Shown piece after piece: positions 1 to 6,219 of a DNA stretch of 8,431 nucleotides. This stretch comes from an uncultured Clostridia bacterium (GTDB taxonomy: Bacteria; Bacillota; Clostridia; Christensenellales; Borkfalkiaceae). The stretch lies in NCBI GenBank assembly GCA_947627125.1, contig CANQUY010000077.1:1-8431 (forward strand), given 5' to 3'. The translations under genes were made by a program, and so were the position numbers. The stretch's first letter is position 1. Each line of letters starts with the position of its first letter. The notes beneath the pieces were generated by a model. That model made no database searches, was not told the origin of the DNA, and saw only the letters and a list, made by a program, of their open reading frames with translations.

Positions 1-1384
1 CGAGGAGCCCCTCATACTCGGGCGCGAGGGTGGTGAGTTCCTCCGTATAGAACTCCCTGAGCCCTGAGAGAGATAGATTTTTCGTCTTGAGCGGCGTCGT
101 TTGGTCCGTTTCGCGGTCGAGCACGCCGCCTGTGAGGACGGACGTGAAGAGATTGTCCGTCAATTTTACCCCGTGGGAATATTTGATGGCGGAGAACCAG
201 TCGGGATGGGCCGCCATGCCGTCGTCGAGATACTTGATATACTCCTCCGAAAGGTTGTTGGTGACGGCAATGCCCTGCGCGAGCTGGGTCAAAAAGGAGT
301 TGACGTACACCTTGTCGGAGAGTTTATCCATGTCGGGCATGTTATCCATGGAACCCGCATTCGCCATGACGGCGTTGAGGTCGAGGGTGTTCTCCTCGAT
401 CTCAACGGGATAGTAGGAGAGCATATCCTCCTCCGTCCTGCGGATATAGTTGTTGAACCCCGAGGAGAGCGCGAGGACGAGGCACACGGAGATGATGCCG
501 ATGGAACCGGCCACCGACGTGATGATCGTGCGGCCCTTCTTGGTGAGAAGGTTCCTTGCCGAGAGCGCGAGCGAGGTCAAAAAGCTCATCTTGGCGCGGG
601 GTTTCTTCCCCGCTTTCCCGCTCTTCTGCGCCTTTTCCTCTTCTTCCGCTTCCTCAGCCGCCGCCCTTGCGAGCTCTTCCCCGTTCTCCCTCTCTTCCTC
701 TTCGTCGGAATAGGGTGCGCTGTCCGATTCCACCTGCCCGTCCTTGAGGCGGACGATGCGGGAGGAATACTTTTCGGCGAGCTCGGGGTTGTGGGTCACC
801 ATGATGACAAGACGCTCCGAGGAGATCTCCTTGATGAGCTCCATGACCTCGACGCTCGTTTTGCTGTCGAGCGCGCCCGTCGGTTCGTCGGCGAGAAGAA
901 TATCGGGATTGTTGACGAGGGCGCGCGCAATGGCAACGCGCTGCATTTGCCCGCCCGAGAGCTGGTTGGGGCGCTTGTTGAGCTCTTCCCCGAGGCCGAC
1001 GCGTTCGAGCGCTTTCGCCGCGCGCTGCCTTCTTTCCTCCTTCCCCACGCCCGCAATGGTCAGCGCGAGCTCGACGTTGGAGAGCACTGTCTGGTGCGGA
1101 ATGAGATTGTAGGACTGAAAGATGAAACCGATCCTGTGGTTGCGGTAGACGTCCCAGTCGCGGTCTTTGAAGTCCTTTGTGGACTTGCCCTGGATCACGA
1201 GGTCACCCGAGGTGTAGTGGTCGAGTCCGCCGATGATGTTAAGGAGTGTCGTCTTGCCGCAGCCGGAGGGGCCGAGAACGGAAACAAATTCGTTTTTTCT
1301 GAAAGCGAGAGTGATACCCTTCAATGCATGCACATAACCCTGTGCAACTTTATAGTCCTTTGTGATATCCTTTAACTTCAACAT
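1..1384 (-). CDS. MacB-like ABC transporter, ATPase fused to FtsX-type permease (3' end outside window)
   Basis: This is the first 461 residues of a fused ABC exporter; the frame is still open at base 1. Residues 1-215 form a complete ABC ATPase of the LolD/MacB class. Walker A is GPSGCGKT at 38-45, the Q-loop is at FQSYN (89-93), the signature is LSGGQ (142-146), Walker B is ILLADEP (162-168), and the switch histidine is in VTHNPEL near 198. A charged Glu/Lys-rich linker (about 216-262) leads to a predicted membrane helix (about 285-308, SIGIISVCLVLAL) and then the start of a polar, presumably extracytoplasmic, domain. This matches the MacB layout of Gram-positive bacteria, where four permease helices flank a large outer domain; the remaining helices would lie off the left edge. 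The ATG is the only start after an in-frame stop at 1418-1420. A GGAGGG lies 16 bases upstream, which is rather far for a ribosome binding site. The gene begins 46 bases after marR and probably shares its transcript. The substrate cannot be told; export of a drug, peptide or lipid is inferred from family and context. Confidence 0.9.
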   Translation of the reverse strand, partial: MLKLKDITKDYKVAQGYVHALKGITLAFRKNEFVSVLGPSGCGKTTLLNIIGGLDHYTSGDLVIQGKSTKDFKDRDWDVYRNHRIGFIFQSYNLIPHQTVLSNVELALTIAGVGKEERRQRAAKALERVGLGEELNKRPNQLSGGQMQRVAIARALVNNPDILLADEPTGALDSKTSVEVMELIKEISSERLVIMVTHNPELAEKYSSRIVRLKDGQVESDSAPYSDEEEERENGEELARAAAEEAEEEEKAQKSGKAGKKPRAKMSFLTSLALSARNLLTKKGRTIITSVAGSIGIISVCLVLALSSGFNNYIRRTEEDMLSYYPVEIEENTLDLNAVMANAGSMDNMPDMDKLSDKVYVNSFLTQLAQGIAVTNNLSEEYIKYLDDGMAAHPDWFSAIKYSHGVKLTDNLFTSVLTGGVLDRETDQTTPLKTKNLSLSGLREFYTEELTTLAPEYEGLL

Positions 1385-1430
1385 AAGGCCCTTACGACTG
1401 CCCTCCGAACCAAAGATCTATATGAAATTT

Positions 1431-1898
1431 TTACGCTTTTTCACCCTCGGGCGCGGAAGCCTGTTCGTGCGCCTCCTTGACGAGAGCGATAAAGTCGGCA
1501 GAGTCCACGGAGAGCCTCTGCACTCTGTCCTTTCCGAATTTTGCCGCGCAGGCGTCGAGAAGCGCATTCAGCTCCCTGCACTTGGCCTCAAAGGCCTCCA
1601 TCGCACTGTCCGAAAGGCGGACGTAGGCGATCTTCCTGTCGTCGGGAGCGGCCGCACGCTGCAAATAGCCCTCCTCTTCGAGCTTGGTCACGAGCTGGGA
1701 AACCGCCGAGCGGGTGACGCCAAGACGCCTCGAAAGTTCGGAGGAGATGATATCTCTGCCCTTTGCGTATTCGGTGATGACCTCTCTCAAAAGCCGTCCC
1801 TCCGTCTTTGAAAATTTGGCGGGGTCACCGAAAAATTTCAGATCCTCTACCTCCTGTACAAATCCGAACAGACGGACTGCGTAATCGTTGAGTTCCAT
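1431..1898 (-). CDS. MarR-family winged-helix transcriptional regulator
   Basis: This 155-residue protein has the size and fold expected of MarR regulators, which bind DNA as dimers and are usually released by small phenolic or lipophilic ligands or by oxidation. Residues 30-60 (KTEGRLLREVITEYAKGRDI, then SSELSRRLG) give the first two helices of the DNA-binding domain. VTRSAVSQLVTKLEEEGYL (61-79) is the recognition helix. RAAAPDDRKIAYVRLSD (81-97) is the beta wing with the conserved D-D-R-K pattern. The C-terminal helix (about 100-145) would form the dimer interface. Cysteines at 107 and 117 lie outside the DNA-binding part, so redox sensing is possible but not shown. I place the start at 1898 because a GGAGGT stands 5 bases upstream. 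An upstream in-frame Met at 1976 lies beyond the promoter and would add 26 unlikely residues. It precedes the ABC exporter by 46 bases, so it is probably the local repressor of that operon. Confidence 0.93.
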   Translation of the reverse strand: MELNDYAVRLFGFVQEVEDLKFFGDPAKFSKTEGRLLREVITEYAKGRDIISSELSRRLGVTRSAVSQLVTKLEEEGYLQRAAAPDDRKIAYVRLSDSAMEAFEAKCRELNALLDACAAKFGKDRVQRLSVDSADFIALVKEAHEQASAPEGEKA

Positions 1899-1903
1899 AA
1901 CGT

Positions 1904-1909
1904 ACCTCC
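1904..1909 (-). promoter_or_regulatory. Ribosome binding site of marR
   Basis: A perfect GGAGGT (read on the minus strand) lies 5 bases before the ATG at 1898. It fixes the start of the MarR protein and rules out the longer reading from 1976. Confidence 0.85.
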
Positions 1910-1937
1910 ATATTTTTTTCTTTTGCCGAGCATTGGT

Positions 1938-1967
1938 ATTATACACAATATGGCTCTGATTTGTCAA
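1938..1967 (-). promoter_or_regulatory. Sigma-A type promoter of the marR-ABC operon
   Basis: On the minus strand TTGACA (1967-1962) and TATAAT (1943-1938) are both perfect consensus hexamers separated by 18 bases. Transcription would start near 1931, leaving a leader of about 33 bases before marR. The stretch ATTG...CAAT across the -10 box (1950-1933) is a short imperfect dyad that could be where the MarR protein binds, but its arms are only four bases and this is weak. Confidence 0.8.
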
Positions 1968-2035
1968 TCGTTTCACCGCAAAATTCGTCCGTATTTACAA
2001 TAATTTCACAAATTGCCCACAATCCGCACAAGAGA

Positions 2036-2061
2036 AATACGCCCCGCATGAGGAGCGTATT
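2036..2061 (-). terminator. Intrinsic terminator after the DUF21-CBS gene
   Basis: Read on the minus strand, AATACGCTCC and GGGGCGTATT form a ten-pair stem (one T-G wobble) around the loop TCATGC, followed by TTTCTCTT. It begins 22 bases after the stop of the DUF21-CBS gene. On the plus strand the same stem is followed by GATTTTTT, so it may stop transcription from both sides. It separates this gene from the marR promoter. Confidence 0.7.
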
Positions 2062-2083
2062 GATTTTTTAAATCTAATTAAGG

Positions 2084-3205
2084 TCATTCCTCCGTTTCGT
2101 CCACCGATTCGGCCGGTTCGGGTTCGGGGATAAAGGGCTGCAGGGGAGAAGTGACGGGCGTAAGATCGTACTTATCGTCGATATCCGCGCCCAGGAGTTC
2201 CTCCACCATGTCCTCCCGCGTGATGAGTCCCAAGGCGTTCCCCTCCGCCCCGACGATCGCCATGTGTTCCCGCATGGACTGCATGCGCTTCATGAGGGCG
2301 GAAACCTTCTCGTCGGGCGTCGTATAGGAAACGGGACGGATAATATTTTGGAAATCCCGCCTGCCCGCGAGCATGTTTTCATAGAAATCGGCGCGGTAGA
2401 GAATGCCGATGATATTTTCCTTGCTTCCCTTGTATACGGGGATGCGGGAGAAATTTGTTTCGCGGAAGATTTTATAGACGAGCTGGATATTTTCACGCGC
2501 GTCCACCATCACGACGCGCTCCAGCGGGATCATACAGCTCCCGACGTGCAGTTCGTCATAGCGGAGGGTGCGCTTGATGAGGTCATGCTCCGTGTTGTTC
2601 AAAACGCCCTCGTTCGTGATGTCGGTGACGATCATTTTGAATTCCTCTTCGGTGTATTTCGGCTTCTTCTTGTTGAACCCGAAGATGAGGAAGAGAAGTT
2701 TCTTCCATCCCCCGAAGATCCAGTTGAGGGGCAGGAACAGATAGGTAAAAAAGGTGAGCGGATAGACCATGGCGCAGGCGAATTTTTCGGGTGCCTCGCG
2801 GGCAAGCGTCTTGGGCGTGACCTCGCCGAAGATGAGCACGACGGCCGTGAGGACGATCGTAGAGATCGTGGGGCCGATCTCCTCGTTCACCAGCTGCGTA
2901 AAGACGAGGGTCGAAATGGTCGCCGCCGCGATATTCACGATATTGTTGCCGATGAGAAGGGTCGTAAGCACCCTGTTGTAGTCGTCGCTGAGCTTTAAGA
3001 CCTGCCGTGCGGAACGCTTTTTCGCCGCATATCTGCGCATTCTTACCGTGCTGAAGCTCGTATACGCCGTTTCCGTTGCGCTGAAGCACCCCGAGAGAAA
3101 GACGAGTACGATGAGCGCGATGATAAGCCCGACGAACACGCCGTGGCTGTGCACGCTCAGAAGTGAATTGATGCCGCCTAAGTTACTACTTGGGTCGCCG
3201 TCCAT
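2084..3205 (-). CDS. DUF21/CBS-pair membrane protein, CNNM/HlyC-CorC family, lacking the C-terminal domain
   Basis: This 373-residue protein belongs to the CNNM/CorC group, members of which are linked to Mg2+ (or Co2+) export and ion homeostasis. The N-terminal DUF21 membrane domain covers about 20-180. Its helices lie near 23-41, 80-102, 112-128 and 144-168, and it carries the family motifs SGCFSATETAYTS (38-50), GNNIVNI (86-92) and FGEVTPKTLA (126-135). A cytoplasmic CBS pair follows at about 220-342, starting at MIPLERVVMVD and ending with GLITREDMVEELLGAD, the usual end of the second CBS unit; such pairs bind ATP or another adenosine nucleotide. Most family members then have an approximately 80-residue CorC/HlyC domain. 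Here the chain ends after about 30 more residues in a Pro/Glu-rich acidic tail, so that domain is absent. GGAGGT stands 11 bases before the ATG. The gene has its own likely promoter and terminator and seems to be a single unit. The ion specificity is not visible in the sequence. Confidence 0.92.
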   Translation of the reverse strand: MDGDPSSNLGGINSLLSVHSHGVFVGLIIALIVLVFLSGCFSATETAYTSFSTVRMRRYAAKKRSARQVLKLSDDYNRVLTTLLIGNNIVNIAAATISTLVFTQLVNEEIGPTISTIVLTAVVLIFGEVTPKTLAREAPEKFACAMVYPLTFFTYLFLPLNWIFGGWKKLLFLIFGFNKKKPKYTEEEFKMIVTDITNEGVLNNTEHDLIKRTLRYDELHVGSCMIPLERVVMVDARENIQLVYKIFRETNFSRIPVYKGSKENIIGILYRADFYENMLAGRRDFQNIIRPVSYTTPDEKVSALMKRMQSMREHMAIVGAEGNALGLITREDMVEELLGADIDDKYDLTPVTSPLQPFIPEPEPAESVDETEE

Positions 3206-3251
3206 AAAATCAGAAAACCTCCGTTGCGTCTTGATGACGCCTATGATATTT

Positions 3252-3279
3252 TTTATATAAACGCGTCTGAAAGTTTCAA
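3252..3279 (-). promoter_or_regulatory. Possible promoter of the DUF21-CBS gene
   Basis: On the minus strand TTGAAA (3279-3274) and TATAAA (3257-3252) are separated by 16 bases, ahead of the ATG at 3205. The -35 box lies inside the hairpin at 3262-3285, so the same bases may serve termination of the upstream gene, initiation of this one, or only one of these. Confidence 0.5.
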
Positions 3280-3285
3280 AACGCG
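3262..3285 (-). terminator. Possible weak terminator after the thioredoxin-reductase-like gene
   Basis: Two bases after the stop codon, CGCGTTTTGAAA and TTTCAGACGCG can fold into an 11-pair stem with one bulged T, one wobble pair and a tight loop. It is followed by TTTATAT, a short and interrupted T tract. Its position fits a terminator, but the broken T tract and the overlap with a promoter-like sequence make it uncertain. Confidence 0.4.
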
Positions 3286-3286
3286 G

Positions 3287-4147
3287 CTATATCTTTGAAA
3301 TTTCGCTTAAGTACCGCTTGGCGGAATGGGCCGCGACGAGCCCTTCCCCCGCCGCCTTGGCGTATTGGTAGGGAAGCCCCGTGATGTCCCCCGCCGCAAA
3401 CAGCCCCTTGAGGTTCGTCGCCATGTCCCTGCCTGCAATGACGTGCGCACCCTCCGTTCTGAGTCCCCCGACGAGGGCCTCGGGCGGAACGGCCCTGCGA
3501 AGCAAAAATATCCCGTCAACGCCGTAGCTTTCCCGCTCGCACACGAGGCGTTCAACGCGCTTGTTTCCCTCGATGGAACGCGGCAAATCGTGACATAAGT
3601 CGATATTTTTGTGTTCAAAAGCCGCCTCGAACGGGGCAAAGACGTACACCTTTTCCGCAAAGTCCGCGAGATACTCCGCCTCCCCGATGAAGTCGGGCGA
3701 GGAGAGCACGGCGGCGATCCTCTTGCCGCGGTAGAGCGCCCCGTCGCACACGGCGCAGTAGCTCACGCCGCGGCCCGAAAATTCGCTCTCTCCCTTAAGT
3801 TTCCCCTTGAGGTCCACTCCCGTGCAGAGAATGACGGCGCGGGCCGAATACATGTCGGGCGCGGCCGAAACCGCAAAGAGGTCCTTCGTGCGGAAAATGC
3901 CGTCCACGCGGCCGCGGGTGAAGGTAATTTCCTCCCTCTCCTTTTGCCGCATCAGAGCCTCGAAAAACTGCTTGCCGTCCCCGACGAAAGAGGGAAAATT
4001 TCGCACATATTCGCTGTTTTTCACCTTTTCGCCGAACTCCGCATCGCCGATCCAGAGGTAGTCGAGCCTGAGGCTCTTGAGGGAGAGCGCGGCCGAAAAT
4101 CCCGCGATCCCCCCGCCGACGACGGCAACGTCATAGATGTGTTCCAT
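3287..4147 (-). CDS. Thioredoxin-reductase-like flavoprotein without a recognisable NAD(P)H motif (FFTR-like)
   Basis: This 286-residue protein follows the low-molecular-weight thioredoxin reductase plan. The FAD-binding GGGIAG is at 11-16, the redox disulfide YCAVCDG has Cys131 and Cys134, and the second FAD motif GLFAAGDITG is at 248-257, followed by AKAAGEGLVAA. In ordinary TrxB the stretch after CxxC holds GxGxSA and a later HRR that bind NADPH. Here the equivalent stretch reads AAVLSSPDFIGEAEYL (145-160), with no glycine cluster, and APFEAAF stands where the HRR would be. The chain is also somewhat shorter than the usual 305-320 residues. Known relatives with this loss are the clostridial ferredoxin-dependent flavin thioredoxin reductases (FFTR) and NADPH-independent cyanobacterial homologues. 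By analogy it may take electrons from ferredoxin and reduce thioredoxin, but that is inference. There is no strong ribosome binding site: GGGGG lies 14 bases upstream. The YitT-family gene ends 39 bases before it, so they may be co-transcribed. No thioredoxin or ferredoxin gene is in the window. Confidence 0.9.
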   Translation of the reverse strand: MEHIYDVAVVGGGIAGFSAALSLKSLRLDYLWIGDAEFGEKVKNSEYVRNFPSFVGDGKQFFEALMRQKEREEITFTRGRVDGIFRTKDLFAVSAAPDMYSARAVILCTGVDLKGKLKGESEFSGRGVSYCAVCDGALYRGKRIAAVLSSPDFIGEAEYLADFAEKVYVFAPFEAAFEHKNIDLCHDLPRSIEGNKRVERLVCERESYGVDGIFLLRRAVPPEALVGGLRTEGAHVIAGRDMATNLKGLFAAGDITGLPYQYAKAAGEGLVAAHSAKRYLSEISKI

Positions 4148-4186
4148 AGCTTCAGTATGGACCCCCGATAAAAAAGTATATTCCGC

Positions 4187-5098
4187 TCACTTCAGAAACT
4201 TGCCATACACTTCCGTCGTGGGCGAGAAGAATGCAAAGGTGCCGGGATACCGCTTGATGATGCGCTGGACCTCTGCGATCTGCCGCTTGCGGATGATGCA
4301 GACGAGGACGTCGTGCTCCTCGTGCGTGTACATGCCCGTCGCGCGCATCATGGTCGCGCCGTGGTGGGTCTTTTCCATGATCTCGCGGGCGATCGCCTCG
4401 GGTTCCTTCGTAATAATTTCAAACTTATATGCGACTTTAAAGCCGTTGATGATGACGTCGCACGTCTTGCTCGTCACAAAGAGGGAAACGAGGGCGAGGA
4501 GCACGGGCACGAGATTTGCCGCAAAGCCCGCCGCGGAGGAATAGTAGACAAAGATGGATGCGAACACCACGACGGCGTCGAAGAAGGAAGTCAGCCAGCT
4601 CACCGAGATAAATTTCCACTTTTTGTTGACGATGGAGGCGAGAATGGCCGTTCCGCCCGCCGTGCCGCAGCAGCGGAGCATGACGGCAAGCGCGATCCCG
4701 AGGAAAATGCCCCCCGCAACTGCCCCCAAGAGCCCGTAGGCGATGGGCTCCTCGGTGACGAAGCCGTCGAATTTGGGGAAACTCTCGATCCAGCCGAAGA
4801 GAATGAGCAGGCCCGACGTCAACAGCATGGAGAGGGTGGAGAGGATCGCCTCCTTCTTTCCCAAGAGAAAGAAAGCGAGGAAGAAGAGCGGAACATTCAG
4901 CATGAGAAGGAACCAGCCCGAGTTCCATCCGATCGCCTCTTCCAGCAGGACGGCCGCACCGTTGACGCCCCCGGGCGCAAATTTATTCGGCGTGACAAAG
5001 ATATAGATGCCGAGCGCACGCACGACGCCCGAGATGAGCACGGGGAGCGCAAACGCCGTCATAAAAAAGCCGATTTTTTTCCAAATGTCTGATTTCAT
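4187..5098 (-). CDS. YitT-family membrane protein with C-terminal DUF2179 domain
   Basis: This 303-residue protein shows the full YitT layout. Five to six predicted helices span about 9-213 and a soluble DUF2179 domain covers about 215-300. Family landmarks are the PNKFAPGGVNGAAVLL segment (37-52), where a conserved GG follows the first helix, and GTAGGTAILASIVNKK (145-160), the usual TGGT-type loop after the fourth helix. The tail contains GATMMRATGMYTHEEHDVLV (247-266) and FSPTTEVYGKF (291-301), which match the DUF2179 pattern of a glycine-threonine turn and a closing EV-G. The biochemical role of YitT proteins is unsettled; transport across the cytoplasmic membrane is often assumed, with DUF2179 as a possible ligand-binding sensor. 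It has its own promoter at 5136-5164. A ribosome binding site is weak (AGGG 14 bases before the ATG). The thioredoxin-reductase-like gene follows after 39 bases and is probably on the same message. Confidence 0.93.
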   Translation of the reverse strand: MKSDIWKKIGFFMTAFALPVLISGVVRALGIYIFVTPNKFAPGGVNGAAVLLEEAIGWNSGWFLLMLNVPLFFLAFFLLGKKEAILSTLSMLLTSGLLILFGWIESFPKFDGFVTEEPIAYGLLGAVAGGIFLGIALAVMLRCCGTAGGTAILASIVNKKWKFISVSWLTSFFDAVVVFASIFVYYSSAAGFAANLVPVLLALVSLFVTSKTCDVIINGFKVAYKFEIITKEPEAIAREIMEKTHHGATMMRATGMYTHEEHDVLVCIIRKRQIAEVQRIIKRYPGTFAFFSPTTEVYGKFLK

Positions 5099-5135
5099 AG
5101 CCGCTTATGTACCCTGAATTTTTACGACAAGAGAG

Positions 5136-5164
5136 ATTGTAGCATATTTCCGTAAAAATAGCAA
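5136..5164 (-). promoter_or_regulatory. Extended -10 promoter of the YitT-family gene, inside an inverted repeat
   Basis: On the minus strand TTGCTA (5164-5159) and TACAAT (5141-5136) are 17 bases apart, and TGC directly before TACAAT gives an extended -10 element. The start point would be near 5129, about 30 bases before the ATG. The perfect 9-bp inverted repeat ATTTTTACG / CGTAAAAAT (5159-5151 and 5126-5118) brackets the -10 box with 24 bases between the arms and could be an operator. Confidence 0.72.
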
Positions 5165-5177
5165 TGAATTTTGAAAA

Positions 5178-5738
5178 TCATTTTTTGACGGTGCGGAAAT
5201 GCAGGGTTTCCTCTTCCTCAAAGAGCCCCTCAAGACAGGCGACAACAAAGCTGTATACGGCCTCCGCGGCCATGAGAACGCCCGTATAGATGAGCAGACC
5301 GCCGATTTCAAACGGCTTGCAGGGAATGACGATACAGGCGGCGATGAAGAGCGCCGAGAGGACGATGCGGACGATCCGCCGCGGTCCGCCGTCATTCTTG
5401 ATCGCGCCGAAGATATCGCTCCCCGCACGGAGGGCGATGATGACCGCCATTGCAATGCAGAAAATGTAGAGCGGCGCAGAGATCATGACGAACATCCAGA
5501 GCGCGGCTGCGGCCTGCGCAGTGCCCGAAAGGAGCCGCACGGGGTTTTCCTCACGGTCGAGGAAGAAGTCGAGCGCGCACAGGATCCCCGAGAGGGCGAA
5601 GAAGATCCCCACCGTCACCGAACGGGCGAGGTTGCTCCCCGCGGGTGCGGCCGCAACGGCAATTCCCGCCGCAAACGTCAGAACTGCGGGGACCACCGTC
5701 CCCCAATGAAACCGCCTGAAAAATTCTTTTGTTTCCAT
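5178..5738 (-). CDS. Six-helix membrane protein of unknown function, possibly DUF308/HdeD-like
   Basis: I do not recognise this 186-residue protein with certainty. It has six hydrophobic stretches at about 14-33, 40-60, 69-86, 87-104, 122-140 and 143-168. Helices 2 and 3 are joined by a charged loop (DREENPVR, 61-68) and helices 4 and 5 by another (KNDGGPRR, 114-121). It ends in a charged tail with an EEEE cluster and RTVKK. The size, helix count and short loops resemble the DUF308/HdeD membrane family, but no diagnostic motif is clear. The start is taken at the ATG of METKEFF at 5738. A longer version from a TTG at 5756 is excluded because that codon lies in the promoter. No ribosome binding site is seen before the ATG; a GTG 20 codons further in with purines ahead of it is a less likely alternative. 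It ends 79 bases before the YitT-family gene with no clear terminator between, so read-through into that gene is possible. Confidence 0.75.
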   Translation of the reverse strand: METKEFFRRFHWGTVVPAVLTFAAGIAVAAAPAGSNLARSVTVGIFFALSGILCALDFFLDREENPVRLLSGTAQAAAALWMFVMISAPLYIFCIAMAVIIALRAGSDIFGAIKNDGGPRRIVRIVLSALFIAACIVIPCKPFEIGGLLIYTGVLMAAEAVYSFVVACLEGLFEEEETLHFRTVKK

Positions 5739-5746
5739 ACAGGGGG

Positions 5747-5775
5747 ATTGTATCAAATTTTTGCCATAATGTCAA
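5747..5775 (-). promoter_or_regulatory. Consensus promoter directly abutting the membrane-protein start codon
   Basis: On the minus strand a perfect TTGACA (5775-5770) and TACAAT (5752-5747) are 17 bases apart, and TGA before TACAAT makes it an extended -10 promoter. Only eight bases (CCCCCTGT) lie between the -10 box and the ATG at 5738. With the usual start 6-8 bases after the box, the message would begin at or within two or three bases of the ATG. Confidence 0.82.
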
Positions 5776-5878
5776 GAGTTTTCCCCGCCCGCCCTCATCC
5801 CGCGGCGGGGGTATACCGACGGCGGCGTTCTGATTACGTCATGGTGACGCATTCATAACGGCGGGGCAGGGTGATCAT

Positions 5879-6024
5879 CCCCGCGTCATTCTGAGAAACG
5901 GACATTGAACGAAGTCAAAGAGAACTAACCCGAAGAATCTCGCGGGGCGATCACACACCATGCGGCGAGATGCTTCGGGTCAACTTTTATAGACTGCGTT
6001 CTTACTCCCCTTCTCAGCATGACG
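5879..6024 (+). repeat. REP/MITE-like palindromic repeat, unit A
   Basis: The core unit runs 5884-6024 (141 bp) between imperfect terminal inverted repeats, CGTCATTCTGAGAA at 5884-5897 and TTCTCAGCATGACG at 6011-6024 (13 of 14 pair). Inside is a second dyad, CCCGAAGAATCTCG (5929-5942) with CGAGATGCTTCGGG (5966-5979), again 13 of 14. A further pair, CCCCGCG (5879-5885) and CGCGGGG (5941-5947), overlaps these arms and gives an alternative fold. Bases 5879-5979 match unit B at 96 of 101 positions. There is no coding capacity, so any movement would depend on an enzyme encoded elsewhere. Confidence 0.85.
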
Positions 6025-6073
6025 CCACGCGGGACATGGCTGCGTTCGGGCTCCCCTTGCCGACGTGTTCCTG

Positions 6074-6219
6074 CCCCGCGTCATTCTGAGAAACGGACGT
6101 TGAACGAAGTCAAAGAGAACTAACCCGAAGAATCTCGCGGGGCGTTCAGTCACAATGCGGCGAGATGCTTCGGTACTGCCCCCGTAAACTGCGTTCGGGC
6201 TCCACTTCTCAGCATGACG
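6074..6219 (+). repeat. REP/MITE-like palindromic repeat, unit B
   Basis: This is a second copy of unit A, displaced by 195 bases and in the same orientation. The core between the terminal inverted repeats (CGTCATTCTGAGAA at 6079-6092, TTCTCAGCATGACG at 6206-6219) is again exactly 141 bp. The inner dyad is at 6124-6137 and 6161-6174, with its last pair lost. The left 101 bases are 95% identical to unit A, while the stretch before the right arm has diverged. The right arm is shared with unit C, so B and C are fused at 6205-6219. Confidence 0.85.

Noticed and set aside
101..1375. Long plus-strand open frame opposite the ABC transporter
   Set aside because: It is the shadow of a clear ABC ATPase-permease on the minus strand, a common effect in GC-rich coding DNA; it has no ribosome binding site and no recognisable domain.
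1899..1976. Longer N terminus of the MarR protein from an upstream Met
   Set aside because: The extra codons run through the -10 and -35 boxes, while a perfect GGAGGT precedes the later ATG.
4313..5092. Plus-strand frame opposite the YitT-family gene
   Set aside because: The minus-strand frame matches YitT/DUF2179 along its whole length; the plus-strand product is highly charged and low in complexity, as expected for an antisense shadow.
5739..5756. TTG start six codons upstream of the small membrane protein
   Set aside because: The codon lies within the promoter, so it would not be in the message.
5783..5810. GC-rich dyad as a terminator
   Set aside because: Neither strand has a T tract after the stem, and on the minus strand it is followed directly by the promoter of the next gene.
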